From JALZUV01 sp964654855 (GTDB lineage: Bacteria > Pseudomonadota > Alphaproteobacteria > Rickettsiales > JALZUV01), in contig CAZZJS010000001.1 of NCBI GenBank assembly GCA_964654855.1, positions 372,001-436,000 on the forward strand: a DNA stretch of 64,000 nucleotides, in the 5' to 3' direction. This document shows, piece after piece, positions 1-7,055 of the stretch. A program made the translations under genes and the position numbers. The notes beneath the pieces were generated by a model. It was given only the letters and a program-made list of their open reading frames with translations. It had not been told where the DNA came from and searched no databases. Each line of letters opens with the position of its first letter. The stretch's first letter is position 1.

Positions 1-408
1 CTTTGCACCACCTTTTTTCAAAGCATCACGAATTTCTTCAAGAAGAACTTCTTGTGCAGGTTTCGGAGCTGGCTCTGCCGGAGCTTCCTCTTCCTTCTTC
101 TTCATGTTGTTCATTACTTTAATTGCCATAAAGATAGCAAATGCAACAATAGTGAAATCAACAACAGTTTGTACGAACTCACCGTACTTAATAGCTACTT
201 CTGCTACATCGCCGTTTGCTTCTTTGATTACATGCTTCAGTTCAGTGAAATCTACACCGCCCATCAACAAACCTAGAGGCGGCATAATTACACCATTTAC
301 GAATGCTGATACAATCTTACCGAACGCAGCACCAATAATGATACCCACGGCCATATCAACCACATTGCCTTTCATAGCAAAGTCTTTAAATTCTTTCATC
401 ATACTCAT
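1..408 (-). CDS. mscL: Large-conductance mechanosensitive channel MscL (3' end cut by window edge)
   Basis: MscL forms a pentameric inner-membrane pore that opens under membrane tension and protects against hypo-osmotic shock. The frame reads from an ATG at 408 to the window edge as 136 codons without a stop. It shows the family's N-terminal helix (MKEFKDFAMKGNVVDMAVG), a first membrane segment with the GxxxGxxxG-like pore packing, a short periplasmic loop, a second membrane segment and a charged C-terminal helix (LEEIRDALKK). Usual length is 130-150 residues, so only a few residues are missing. An AGGAG Shine-Dalgarno lies about 7 bases upstream of the ATG. It lies 64 bases downstream of dnaB on the same strand; I see no terminator between them. 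Confidence 0.93.
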   Translation of the reverse strand, partial: MSMMKEFKDFAMKGNVVDMAVGIIIGAAFGKIVSAFVNGVIMPPLGLLMGGVDFTELKHVIKEANGDVAEVAIKYGEFVQTVVDFTIVAFAIFMAIKVMNNMKKKEEEAPAEPAPKPAQEVLLEEIRDALKKGGAK

Positions 409-472
409 ATTAAAATCTCCTAAAAAGTTTCCTAACTTATTGGAGTTTTGGGAGGGCTTTTCAACAAAAAAT

Positions 473-1933
473 CTAATAATTGTCCTTTTCGAGGTCAGAA
501 AAGCGTGCCATCTCGGCCTGAAAAGCACAGGTGATGTTTTGAATGCCACCATGACGGTTCTTAGAAACGATCACTTCGGCTAAACCATGTACCTTTTCCA
601 TCTCTTCTTGCCAGGCCATAAACTTATCGACCTCATCCTCACGCGGCATCTTACGCATAAGGTAATATTCCTCGCGATACACAAACATCACAATATCGGC
701 ATCTTGCTCAATCGAGCCTGATTCACGAAGGTCAGCAAGCTGTGGGCGTTTATCATCGCGATTTTCCACCTGACGTGATAGCTGCGAGAGTGCGACGACC
801 GGAATATTCAGTTCCTTCGCGATGGATTTGAGACCCATGGTGATCTCAGAGACTTCCTGCACACGGTTATCACCAGAGGTAGAAGAACCTCGCATAAGCT
901 GCAAATAGTCTACTACTAAGAAGGAAAGATTGTGCATGCGTTTTAAACGACGTGCACGTGCGCGCATAGAGGCGATGCTCACGGCAGGTGTATCATCAAT
1001 AAATAAAGGTAGCCGTGCAATATTCTGACTGCTTTCAACCAAGTGGCTGAACTGATCTTGGTCAAATGTACCGCGGCGCAAGTCTGAAGCATTGATACCT
1101 GAATCAGCTGAGAGCAGGCGTCCAGCGAGCTGTTCGGATGACATTTCAAGCGAGAAGAAACCCACAGATGGCATTTTCGCAGTACTACCGCTGGTGCGAT
1201 GTTGGTGCTCACAATGTTTTGCTACATGATGTGCCATTGAAAGGGCGAGGGCGGTCTTACCCATAGAAGGGCGACCTGCGAGGATAATCAAATCAGAATT
1301 CTGAAAACCACCCAGTAGCTTATTCAAATCAGAAAGCCCGGTAGGTAAGCCGACAGTCTCACCGCTATGTTTAAAGGCCATTTCGGCGCTCTTAACTGCA
1401 TCCTGTACGGCACCGCTGACAGGCGCGAAGGATTTATTGGCAATACCTTCTGCTGCCAAGCTATAAAGGCGTTGTTCAGCCGCTTCAATGTGCTCAGTCG
1501 CGCTACGTTCATCGTCAGGCACGTAAGCCTCATTGACGACTTCTGTACCAATGCCAATTAGTTCGCGCTTTTTAGCGAGATCAAGAACGAGCTGGCTATA
1601 TTCTTTTACATTGATGATGGAGACGGCCGAGATTGCCAGCTTACCAAGATAGTCAGCCGCATTGCCTTCGTCCTGCGCAAAGCTGTGCTTCAAAGTAACA
1701 GCATTCGCAATCATCCCTTTATCGTGATGTTGCGTAATAGTGTGATAAATTTTCTGATGCAGCGGTTGGTAAAAGTGATTCGCCGTGAGTGAATCCACGA
1801 CATGATGCATCGCTTCGTTGTTTTGTAAGATTGCCCCCAGCAATGCTTGCTCCGCTTCAATATTATGCGGTGCCTCGCGTGAAAGTGCCTCAGCATTCAC
1901 GTCAGGTTCAACAAGTTGTGGTAAAGCTTCCAC
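473..1933 (-). CDS. dnaB: Replicative DNA helicase DnaB
   Basis: DnaB is the hexameric ATP-dependent helicase that unwinds DNA ahead of the replisome. The 486-residue protein has the N-terminal helical domain (from about residue 20, EAEQALLGAIL), a linker, and the RecA-like core with Walker A (AGRPSMGKTA, about 219-228) and Walker B (FLVVDYLQLM, about 338-347), followed by the LSQLSRQVE and ADLRESGSIEQDADI motifs. No intein or truncation is visible and the length is normal. The usual rpsF-rpsR-rplI neighbours are absent here. Upstream is a 344-base gene-free region and then a gene on the other strand, so dnaB must have its own promoter there. Confidence 0.97.
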   Translation of the reverse strand: MEALPQLVEPDVNAEALSREAPHNIEAEQALLGAILQNNEAMHHVVDSLTANHFYQPLHQKIYHTITQHHDKGMIANAVTLKHSFAQDEGNAADYLGKLAISAVSIINVKEYSQLVLDLAKKRELIGIGTEVVNEAYVPDDERSATEHIEAAEQRLYSLAAEGIANKSFAPVSGAVQDAVKSAEMAFKHSGETVGLPTGLSDLNKLLGGFQNSDLIILAGRPSMGKTALALSMAHHVAKHCEHQHRTSGSTAKMPSVGFFSLEMSSEQLAGRLLSADSGINASDLRRGTFDQDQFSHLVESSQNIARLPLFIDDTPAVSIASMRARARRLKRMHNLSFLVVDYLQLMRGSSTSGDNRVQEVSEITMGLKSIAKELNIPVVALSQLSRQVENRDDKRPQLADLRESGSIEQDADIVMFVYREEYYLMRKMPREDEVDKFMAWQEEMEKVHGLAEVIVSKNRHGGIQNITCAFQAEMARFSDLEKDNY

Positions 1934-2017
1934 TGAGTATATTCTTCTTATTGTTGTTTAAGCGGAGAGTTAGAATAACCAGTTTTTAGCTGACGGCAAG
2001 CCTGCTTGTTAAGAAAA

Positions 2018-2064
2018 TTGTCACAGAACTGTAACTTTATTCATTGAAGCACTTTCTTTATATT
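2018..2064 (+). promoter_or_regulatory. Candidate Pho-box promoter before the 93-aa gene
   Basis: TTGTCAC at 2018-2024 and CTGTAAC at 2029-2035 are spaced 11 bases apart start to start, with a weak third unit TTCATTG at 2040-2046. A -10-like TATATT follows at 2059-2064. This is the PhoB box architecture with the box replacing the -35 element. The orientation points to the plus strand, toward the gene at 2278. The two strong half-sites are clear in the sequence; PhoB control is inference. Confidence 0.45.
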
Positions 2065-2091
2065 ATTCATTGAAGCACTTTCTTTATATTA
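2037..2091. repeat. 26-bp tandem duplication
   Basis: A 26-base unit beginning TTCATTGAAGCACTTTC is present twice in direct tandem without mismatch; the two copies match over 29 bases including the overlap. The unit contains the third Pho-like half-site and the candidate -10, so the duplication doubles the likely transcription start region. Confidence 0.9.
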
Positions 2092-2117
2092 AGTGGGTAT
2101 TTCTAAGTGGGTATTTC
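2091..2117. repeat. 14-bp tandem duplication
   Basis: The unit AAGTGGGTATTTC(T/G) occurs at 2091-2104 and again at 2105-2118, differing only in the last base. It directly abuts the 26-base duplication, so two independent tandem duplications of different period lie side by side. Confidence 0.9.
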
Positions 2118-2225
2118 GTAATCTGTTCTATCGTTTTTTCTCAAAACGATCATTTTAAAACAACTTTTTTTTAACACAGATTTTTTGTGAACTAATCTCA
2201 CACTAACAATTCTCCGCAGATTACG
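2117..2225 (+). other. Foldable leader region (nested inverted repeats)
   Basis: Perfect 9-base arms CGTAATCTG (2117-2125) and CAGATTACG (2217-2225) can pair over about 91 bases. Inside them, ATCGTTTT (2130-2137) and AAAACGAT (2143-2150) form a perfect 8-bp hairpin with loop TTCTC. This could be a structured 5' leader of the gene at 2278 or a small RNA. No known RNA family is recognised. It forms part of the 344-base gap 1934-2277, in which I find no open reading frame worth calling. Confidence 0.35.
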
Positions 2226-2277
2226 CGTTAGGATGCTGAGTATGTGATCAAAAAATCGATCTAAAACACTTACCAAC

Positions 2278-2559
2278 ATGGCAAAGCGTTTAAACAACCA
2301 GAAGGTGAAAAAAGCCTTCGAGAAAAAAGAGGAAACTCAATTATTCAACCAAAGCCTTGTAGCTGGAGAAACGGTGGAAAACCCGGCGCTTTCACCTGCA
2401 GCTCAACGACGGCTCCGAGACCAGAAGGCTCGAGAGGAACGTAAAAAAGCGAAGGCTGCTCAAGAAGCTGCTGCTAAGGCAGCTGCTTCGAGCGGGAAAC
2501 CACATCACGAGATGACTGATAAGGAAATCAAGGCGATGAAGAAATTCCCCAAAGGGTAA
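2278..2559 (+). CDS. Small Lys/Ala-rich protein, unknown function
   Basis: A 93-residue, strongly basic protein with no membrane segment or signal peptide. It starts MAKRLNNQKVKKAFEKKEE, has a central run rich in Arg, Lys, Ala and Gln (about 55-70) that should be one long helix, and ends in MTDKEIKAMKKFPKG. I do not recognise a family; the composition would suit nucleic-acid binding, but that is only inference. The start lacks a clear Shine-Dalgarno. It is a single-gene unit: a Pho-like promoter and foldable leader lie upstream, and a strong terminator begins 18 bases after the stop. Confidence 0.6.
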   Translation: MAKRLNNQKVKKAFEKKEETQLFNQSLVAGETVENPALSPAAQRRLRDQKAREERKKAKAAQEAAAKAAASSGKPHHEMTDKEIKAMKKFPKG

Positions 2560-2577
2560 TTAGGGACTTATGATAAG

Positions 2578-2616
2578 ACAGCAGTTGTGCGGCCAGCACG
2601 GCTGCTGTTCTTTTTT
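2578..2616 (+). terminator. Intrinsic terminator after the 93-aa gene
   Basis: A 13-bp stem (arms 2578-2590 and 2596-2608, two G-T wobbles) with loop GGCCA is followed by TCTTTTTTCT. It separates this gene from the convergent surf1, which ends at 2621. Confidence 0.85.
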
Positions 2617-2620
2617 CTGC

Positions 2621-3319
2621 TTAGTTTTTTGGTTTACGTAATATGCGTGCCCAGAACATGACCAGCGCGGCGAGCGCCAGTAAATACCATGTAAGCGCAT
2701 AGCCTAAATGATCGTTACGAAATACACGCACTCCATCGGATGGGATAGGGAAGACGTTAATATCAGGTTTTTCTTCAATCACCTCAAGCATAACAGGCTC
2801 TGCCGTTACGCCTGTAAAATCAGCAATGGCTGGAACATCCACCGTAAACCAGAAATTCTTTTTAGGGTGATTCTCAGGCGTGAAAAGCTGCGCTTGTTTC
2901 GGAATACGTAGTACAGCCTTCAATGGTGTAGTGGGTTGTGCGAGTGATTCTTCACGTTTTTCCTGCTCTTTTAATTCGAACGGAATCCAACCACGATTGA
3001 CGAGAAAGGTGCGACCATCTTTTATCTTCATTGGGGTGAGAATTTGATAGCCGGTTTTGCCGTGCCAGCGACGACCGCCTAAATGCACTTCTTTATCATG
3101 CATAAACTTGCCGGTGAAAGTCACATGGCGGTAAGCATGCTCATCAAATACTTCAGAATTAATCGACTGAAGCTCTAACGTGGGTAGGGTGCGGCCCGCC
3201 TCATATTGTGTCAGTAGTTGTTCTTTCCATTTGAGGCGTTGCATTTGCCAGCTACCAAGCCCGACTAACACGCTTACGGTGGCGGCAATAAAAATCCAGG
3301 GAATAAGACGTTTCAGCAT
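2621..3319 (-). CDS. SURF1 family cytochrome oxidase assembly protein
   Basis: SURF1 (Shy1) helps insert haem a into subunit I of cytochrome c oxidase. The 232-residue protein has the family layout: an N-terminal membrane segment (about 7-23, ending LGSWQMQRLKWK), a periplasmic domain with the NRGWIP motif, and a C-terminal membrane segment (about 208-226) preceded by HLGYALTWYLLAL. Length is normal for bacterial members. It is the last gene of the minus-strand cluster coxF-like, ctaG, cox3, DUF983, surf1, and starts one base after the DUF983 stop. Confidence 0.93.
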   Translation of the reverse strand: MLKRLIPWIFIAATVSVLVGLGSWQMQRLKWKEQLLTQYEAGRTLPTLELQSINSEVFDEHAYRHVTFTGKFMHDKEVHLGGRRWHGKTGYQILTPMKIKDGRTFLVNRGWIPFELKEQEKREESLAQPTTPLKAVLRIPKQAQLFTPENHPKKNFWFTVDVPAIADFTGVTAEPVMLEVIEEKPDINVFPIPSDGVRVFRNDHLGYALTWYLLALAALVMFWARILRKPKN

Positions 3320-3631
3320 TTAATCCTCATGTGTCAGACGGTATTGATAGTTGATCATCCAGCCTTTTAAGTAACGCAACATAAAGAGCGAGCCAATACA
3401 AATAGCGGGAATCCAAAGTGCAGCATGAATCCAAAAAGCAGGAGCATATTTAAGTTCTACCCAAGCCGCTAAGCCACAAATCAAGAACCCCATAATGGTC
3501 ATAACGAGAAAGGCTGGGCCATCAGCAGTTTCTTGCTTGTCGAGCTCATATTTACATTCAGTGCAGTGTTTATGCACGGTAAGAAAGCCAGAAAAGATAG
3601 AGCCTCGCTTACAATGTGGGCAGTGTATCAA
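3320..3631 (-). CDS. DUF983 family membrane protein
   Basis: DUF983 proteins sit in alphaproteobacterial oxidase operons, between cox3 and surf1. The protein begins with a CPHCKRGSIF motif and a second Cys pair (CTECKYELD), a possible metal-binding site, followed by two membrane segments. The reading frame stays open upstream to an ATG at 3697, but that stretch lies inside cox3 and has no family similarity. I therefore choose the TTG at 3631, which overlaps the cox3 stop as TTGA and gives 103 residues. A GTG three codons earlier is an alternative. The exact role is not established. Confidence 0.82.
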   Translation of the reverse strand: MIHCPHCKRGSIFSGFLTVHKHCTECKYELDKQETADGPAFLVMTIMGFLICGLAAWVELKYAPAFWIHAALWIPAICIGSLFMLRYLKGWMINYQYRLTHED

Positions 3632-4443
3632 CCACCCCACCAGTAAACAAAGATGAATAGGAATAACCATACCACATCGACAAAGTGCCAATACCAAGCA
3701 GCAAACTCAAAGCCTAGGTGATGCTTCTTCGTCAATTGACCTTTGCGCGCACGAATCAGGCAAACTGCAAGGAAGATCGTTCCGATAAGTACGTGTAAAC
3801 CGTGGAAGCCAGTCGCGAGATAGAATGTCGTCGCGTAAATACCATCTTTAAAACCGAAGGCAGCATGGGAGTACTCATAAGCCTGAAGCGCGGTAAAGGT
3901 TGCACCGAGGAATACGGTCCAGCCAAGGCCTTTAATCAATCCATCACGATCATTGTCAAGTAGGGCATGGTGAGCCCAAGTTACCGTACAGCCTGAAAGA
4001 AGTAGGATAAGTGTGTTTAAGAAAGGAAGGTCCCATGCATCGAACGTTTCAATCCCTTCAGGTGGCCATATACCTTCAGCCATCGCCCAAACATCTTCGA
4101 GCGGAAGCACAGGATAGATAGCTGCATTAAAGAACGCCCAGAAGAAAGCAGCAAAGAACATCACTTCAGAGGTGATGAAGAGTGCCATCCCTGCTCGTAA
4201 CCCAAGTTGAACGGGACCAGTATGAACAGGGTCTTTCTGTGATTCTTGCACTACATCGCGCCACCAGCCATACATTGTATAAAGCACACCGATGAAACCG
4301 AAGGCACAGATCGCTTTACCAAACGCAACGTCATGCATTGCCATTGCCAAGCCTAAAGTGAATGCCAGTAAGCTCATTGAGCCGACAAACGGCCAAGGGC
4401 TTGGATCTACGAGGTGATACGGATGTGCAGGTTTTTCAGCCAT
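3628..4443 (-). CDS. ctaE: Cytochrome c oxidase subunit III
   Basis: Subunit III of the aa3-type haem-copper oxidase stabilises the catalytic core and the proton path. The 271-residue protein has the expected seven hydrophobic segments and the motifs PYHLVDPSPWPF near the N-terminus, FITSEVMFFAAFFWAFF, and the C-terminal HLGFEFAAWYWHFVDVVWL. Length is typical. It lies 27 bases downstream of ctaG and overlaps the DUF983 gene at its stop. Subunits I and II (coxA, coxB) and ctaB, often just upstream, are not in this window. Confidence 0.97.
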   Translation of the reverse strand: MAEKPAHPYHLVDPSPWPFVGSMSLLAFTLGLAMAMHDVAFGKAICAFGFIGVLYTMYGWWRDVVQESQKDPVHTGPVQLGLRAGMALFITSEVMFFAAFFWAFFNAAIYPVLPLEDVWAMAEGIWPPEGIETFDAWDLPFLNTLILLLSGCTVTWAHHALLDNDRDGLIKGLGWTVFLGATFTALQAYEYSHAAFGFKDGIYATTFYLATGFHGLHVLIGTIFLAVCLIRARKGQLTKKHHLGFEFAAWYWHFVDVVWLFLFIFVYWWGG

Positions 4444-4470
4444 GATATTCTAGCCTTCGTTATTAGAAGT

Positions 4471-5025
4471 TTATTTCTTTGGATTCTTTACCGGAAAAAA
4501 TGTGTAAGACAAGGTGATTGTGGTCACTTCTTGCGTATCATCGTCATTTAACATCTCTGGATCAATATAAAAAGACACAGGCATTTCCATCGATTCACCT
4601 GGTGCTAGGGTTTGTTCATCAAAGCAAAAGCATTGAATTTTCGCGAAATATTCTCCCATTTTATGCGGAGTCACATTATAAGTGGCCGTGCCGGTTGTGG
4701 GCTTATCACTTAAATTAGTTGCTTTAAAAAAAGCGAGTTTATGTTCGCCCACTTTCATTTGGATGGAATTTTGCTTTGTTTCGAATTTCCAAGGAAGTCC
4801 CTCAAAGGTGATTGCATTAAAGCGTACGGTGATTTTTTGGTCAGACGGAGTTTTGGGGACATCATCCAAGGTGACTTCTGTCGTTGTTCCACCATAGCCT
4901 GTCACCTGACAAAAGAGGCGATAAAGCGGCACAGCGGCATAGCTAAGCATTACCATGCCGACAACGATGGCGACGAGGCTTAAAACAAGCGACTGATTAT
5001 TCTTTTCCTTTTCGGACTGGGGCAT
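4471..5025 (-). CDS. ctaG: Cytochrome c oxidase assembly protein CtaG/Cox11
   Basis: CtaG delivers copper to the CuB site of subunit I. The 184-residue protein has one N-terminal membrane anchor (about 14-33), the conserved PLYRLFCQVTGYGG with Cys39, and the copper-binding CFCF motif at about 132-135, all in a periplasmic domain of the expected length. The next upstream gene (small single-span protein) ends 3 bases before the CtaG start, and cox3 follows after 27 bases, so co-transcription is likely. Confidence 0.96.
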   Translation of the reverse strand: MPQSEKEKNNQSLVLSLVAIVVGMVMLSYAAVPLYRLFCQVTGYGGTTTEVTLDDVPKTPSDQKITVRFNAITFEGLPWKFETKQNSIQMKVGEHKLAFFKATNLSDKPTTGTATYNVTPHKMGEYFAKIQCFCFDEQTLAPGESMEMPVSFYIDPEMLNDDDTQEVTTITLSYTFFPVKNPKK

Positions 5026-5028
5026 GTC

Positions 5029-5169
5029 TTACGAAGCGGCCTGTGCCACTGTTTCGCCAAATTTTACGAAACTTAATCCATATAAGAGCAGCATAAAGCC
5101 GAGCAAAAGCCCAAATAATATCCAATTTTTTGTGCGGATGGTTTCGCCGCGGTCAGTATCATTTTTCAT
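5029..5169 (-). CDS. Small single-span membrane protein of the oxidase cluster (CoxF-like)
   Basis: A 46-residue protein, MKNDTDRGETIRTKNWILFG at its start, with one membrane segment of about 20 residues and a short polar tail. Alphaproteobacterial ctaG genes are often preceded by such a small one-span protein (sometimes called CoxF), and the 3-base spacing to ctaG supports this. The frame is open further upstream to an ATG at 5268, but that extension is basic, lacks similarity and fills the divergent promoter region, so I choose the ATG at 5169. Function unknown. Confidence 0.65.
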   Translation of the reverse strand: MKNDTDRGETIRTKNWILFGLLLGFMLLLYGLSFVKFGETVAQAAS

Positions 5170-5289
5170 GCGTCTTCTATAAACATATCTGGTTCTTTTG
5201 GCGAGCGTAATCGGAATGATAGCTTGCAGTTTTTTACATCCCTGATAGAAGGTTCGACAATAATACAAAAATATCAGGGTAATTAAGTT

Positions 5290-6978
5290 ATGACCTCTTT
5301 TTCTAGAATTTTCGTTATTTTATCAATGTTTATGCTGGTCTCAGTGCCATTCACTGCTTCGGCGCAAACATTGGATGAGCAAGTGCAGCTTTGTAAGGCT
5401 AACCTCATTGTAGATGCGGCTGAAGCGCCTCCTAGCGAAGCAGAGATAGTAGAAGAAATGGTAGATGAAGCTAAGCATAATGCGGACTTAGCCATTGTAG
5501 GGGCGTTTAAAGCGGGCTTTGGCGCCGTAATTGACGTGATGGATTCAGTTTTATTTTACGAGCTCTTTCCTGAAACGATTGGTTACCCTGAAGTTGGCGA
5601 AGACTGTGAAGTGGTACAACGTGGTTTCCCATTCGTTGTGTTCTGGCTAATCCTTGGGGGAGCGTATTTCACGCTTCGTCTATTCTTTATTAATTTGCGC
5701 ATGTTTGGTCATGGTATTGCTGTGGTAACAAACAAGTACCTTCGTAAAGAAGATGTTGGCCAAGTTACGCCGTTTCAATCTTTAGCTGCAGCGGTATCTG
5801 GTACCGTTGGTTTAGGTAACATTGCCGGTGTAGCGGTGGCGGTTACTATGGGTGGCCCCGGTGCGATTTTCTGGATGATGGTTGCTGGTTTCCTCGGTAT
5901 GTCGACGAAGTTTGCAGAAGTAACGTTGGGCCATAAATATCGTAAAGTAGACGAAAATGGTGCTGTTTCAGGTGGCGCGTTTTATTACTTACGCGATGGT
6001 TTGAAAGAACTAGGAATGGCGAGAATCGGTAAATACCTCGCCTTGCTATTTGCTTTCCTTTGTCTATGTGGTGCATTTGGTGGTGGTAACATGTTCCAAG
6101 CTAACCAAATGGTAGCAGCACTTACCAATACGTTTGAGCTAACCGATATGGATTGGATAATCTCACTCGTTATGGCGGTAGCAGTTGGTATCGTGCTTAT
6201 CGGTGGGGTGTCGCGTATTGCTTCGGTTGCAGAAGCAATCGTTCCACTAATGGCGTTGGTTTATCTCTCTGCCGCGATGGTGGTGCTTGTGGTGAATGTC
6301 GATAAAGTGCCTGCAGCTTTTGCTTTGATTTTAGATTTGGCATTTAGCTTGGAGTCTGCTGCTGGTGGTATCTTCGGTGCGATGATTATGGGCTTCCGTC
6401 GAGCCGCATTCTCGAACGAGGCTGGTGTAGGTTCTGCGCCTATCGTGATGGCTGCTACAAAATGTAGCGAGCCTGTACAGGTCGGTGCGGTCGCTATTCT
6501 TGAGCCATTCATTGATACGATGGTGATCTGTTTGATGACGGGTTTGGTGATTACCGTGACGGGTGTGTACCAAGAAGGTACGGCTGATGGTGTTATCTTA
6601 ACGAGCCAATCTTTTGCCACGGTGATTGATTGGTTCCCGATTGTGTTATCCATTGCAGTATCACTCTTTGCGTTCTCTACCATGCTGACATGGAGTTACT
6701 ATGGTGAGCGTGCGTGGAACTACCTGTTCGGTAGCGGTAAGATTCGTCTTTACCACGTGTTGTTCTGCTCTGCCGTATTCTTCGGTGGTGCGATGCAAGA
6801 TGCCGCAAATGAAGGTTTCACATTGATTGTGAACTTCTCTGACCTAGCGCTTCTGGCCATGTCTGTACCGAACTTGATTGGTATGTACTTGCTATCAGGC
6901 GTGTTGGTGAAAGAAGTGAAAGAGTACCGTGCGCGTTTAGCGGCAGGTAAAGTGAAACTCAACAACATGAAAGACTAA
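5290..6978 (+). CDS. AGCS family sodium:alanine/glycine symporter
   Basis: An inner-membrane secondary transporter that takes up alanine or glycine with sodium. The 562-residue protein carries the family signature SGTVGLGNIAGVAVAVTMGG and NEAGVGSAPI, with about ten membrane segments. It is longer than the usual 450-500 residues: residues 1-25 look like a cleavable signal peptide (ending FTASAQ) followed by about 60 mostly acidic residues before the first core segment. The extended N-terminus is on the same frame without a better internal start. Single-gene unit, divergent from the oxidase cluster and closed by a terminator. Confidence 0.93.
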   Translation: MTSFSRIFVILSMFMLVSVPFTASAQTLDEQVQLCKANLIVDAAEAPPSEAEIVEEMVDEAKHNADLAIVGAFKAGFGAVIDVMDSVLFYELFPETIGYPEVGEDCEVVQRGFPFVVFWLILGGAYFTLRLFFINLRMFGHGIAVVTNKYLRKEDVGQVTPFQSLAAAVSGTVGLGNIAGVAVAVTMGGPGAIFWMMVAGFLGMSTKFAEVTLGHKYRKVDENGAVSGGAFYYLRDGLKELGMARIGKYLALLFAFLCLCGAFGGGNMFQANQMVAALTNTFELTDMDWIISLVMAVAVGIVLIGGVSRIASVAEAIVPLMALVYLSAAMVVLVVNVDKVPAAFALILDLAFSLESAAGGIFGAMIMGFRRAAFSNEAGVGSAPIVMAATKCSEPVQVGAVAILEPFIDTMVICLMTGLVITVTGVYQEGTADGVILTSQSFATVIDWFPIVLSIAVSLFAFSTMLTWSYYGERAWNYLFGSGKIRLYHVLFCSAVFFGGAMQDAANEGFTLIVNFSDLALLAMSVPNLIGMYLLSGVLVKEVKEYRARLAAGKVKLNNMKD

Positions 6979-6996
6979 CGTTTTTTATAGAGTAGC

Positions 6997-7032
6997 AAAA
7001 AGGGCGGGGTGATTTCTCACTCCGCCCTTTTT
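6997..7032. terminator. Bidirectional terminator between AGCS and RTX genes
   Basis: A 16-bp stem, AAAAAGGGCGGGGTGA (6997-7012) with TCACTCCGCCCTTTTT (7017-7032), one G-T wobble, loop TTTC. T-runs flank both sides, so it can end the AGCS transcript and the convergent RTX transcript (stop at 7056). Confidence 0.92.
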
Positions 7033-7055
7033 GTTGGTCGCTTGATAAAGCGTTT

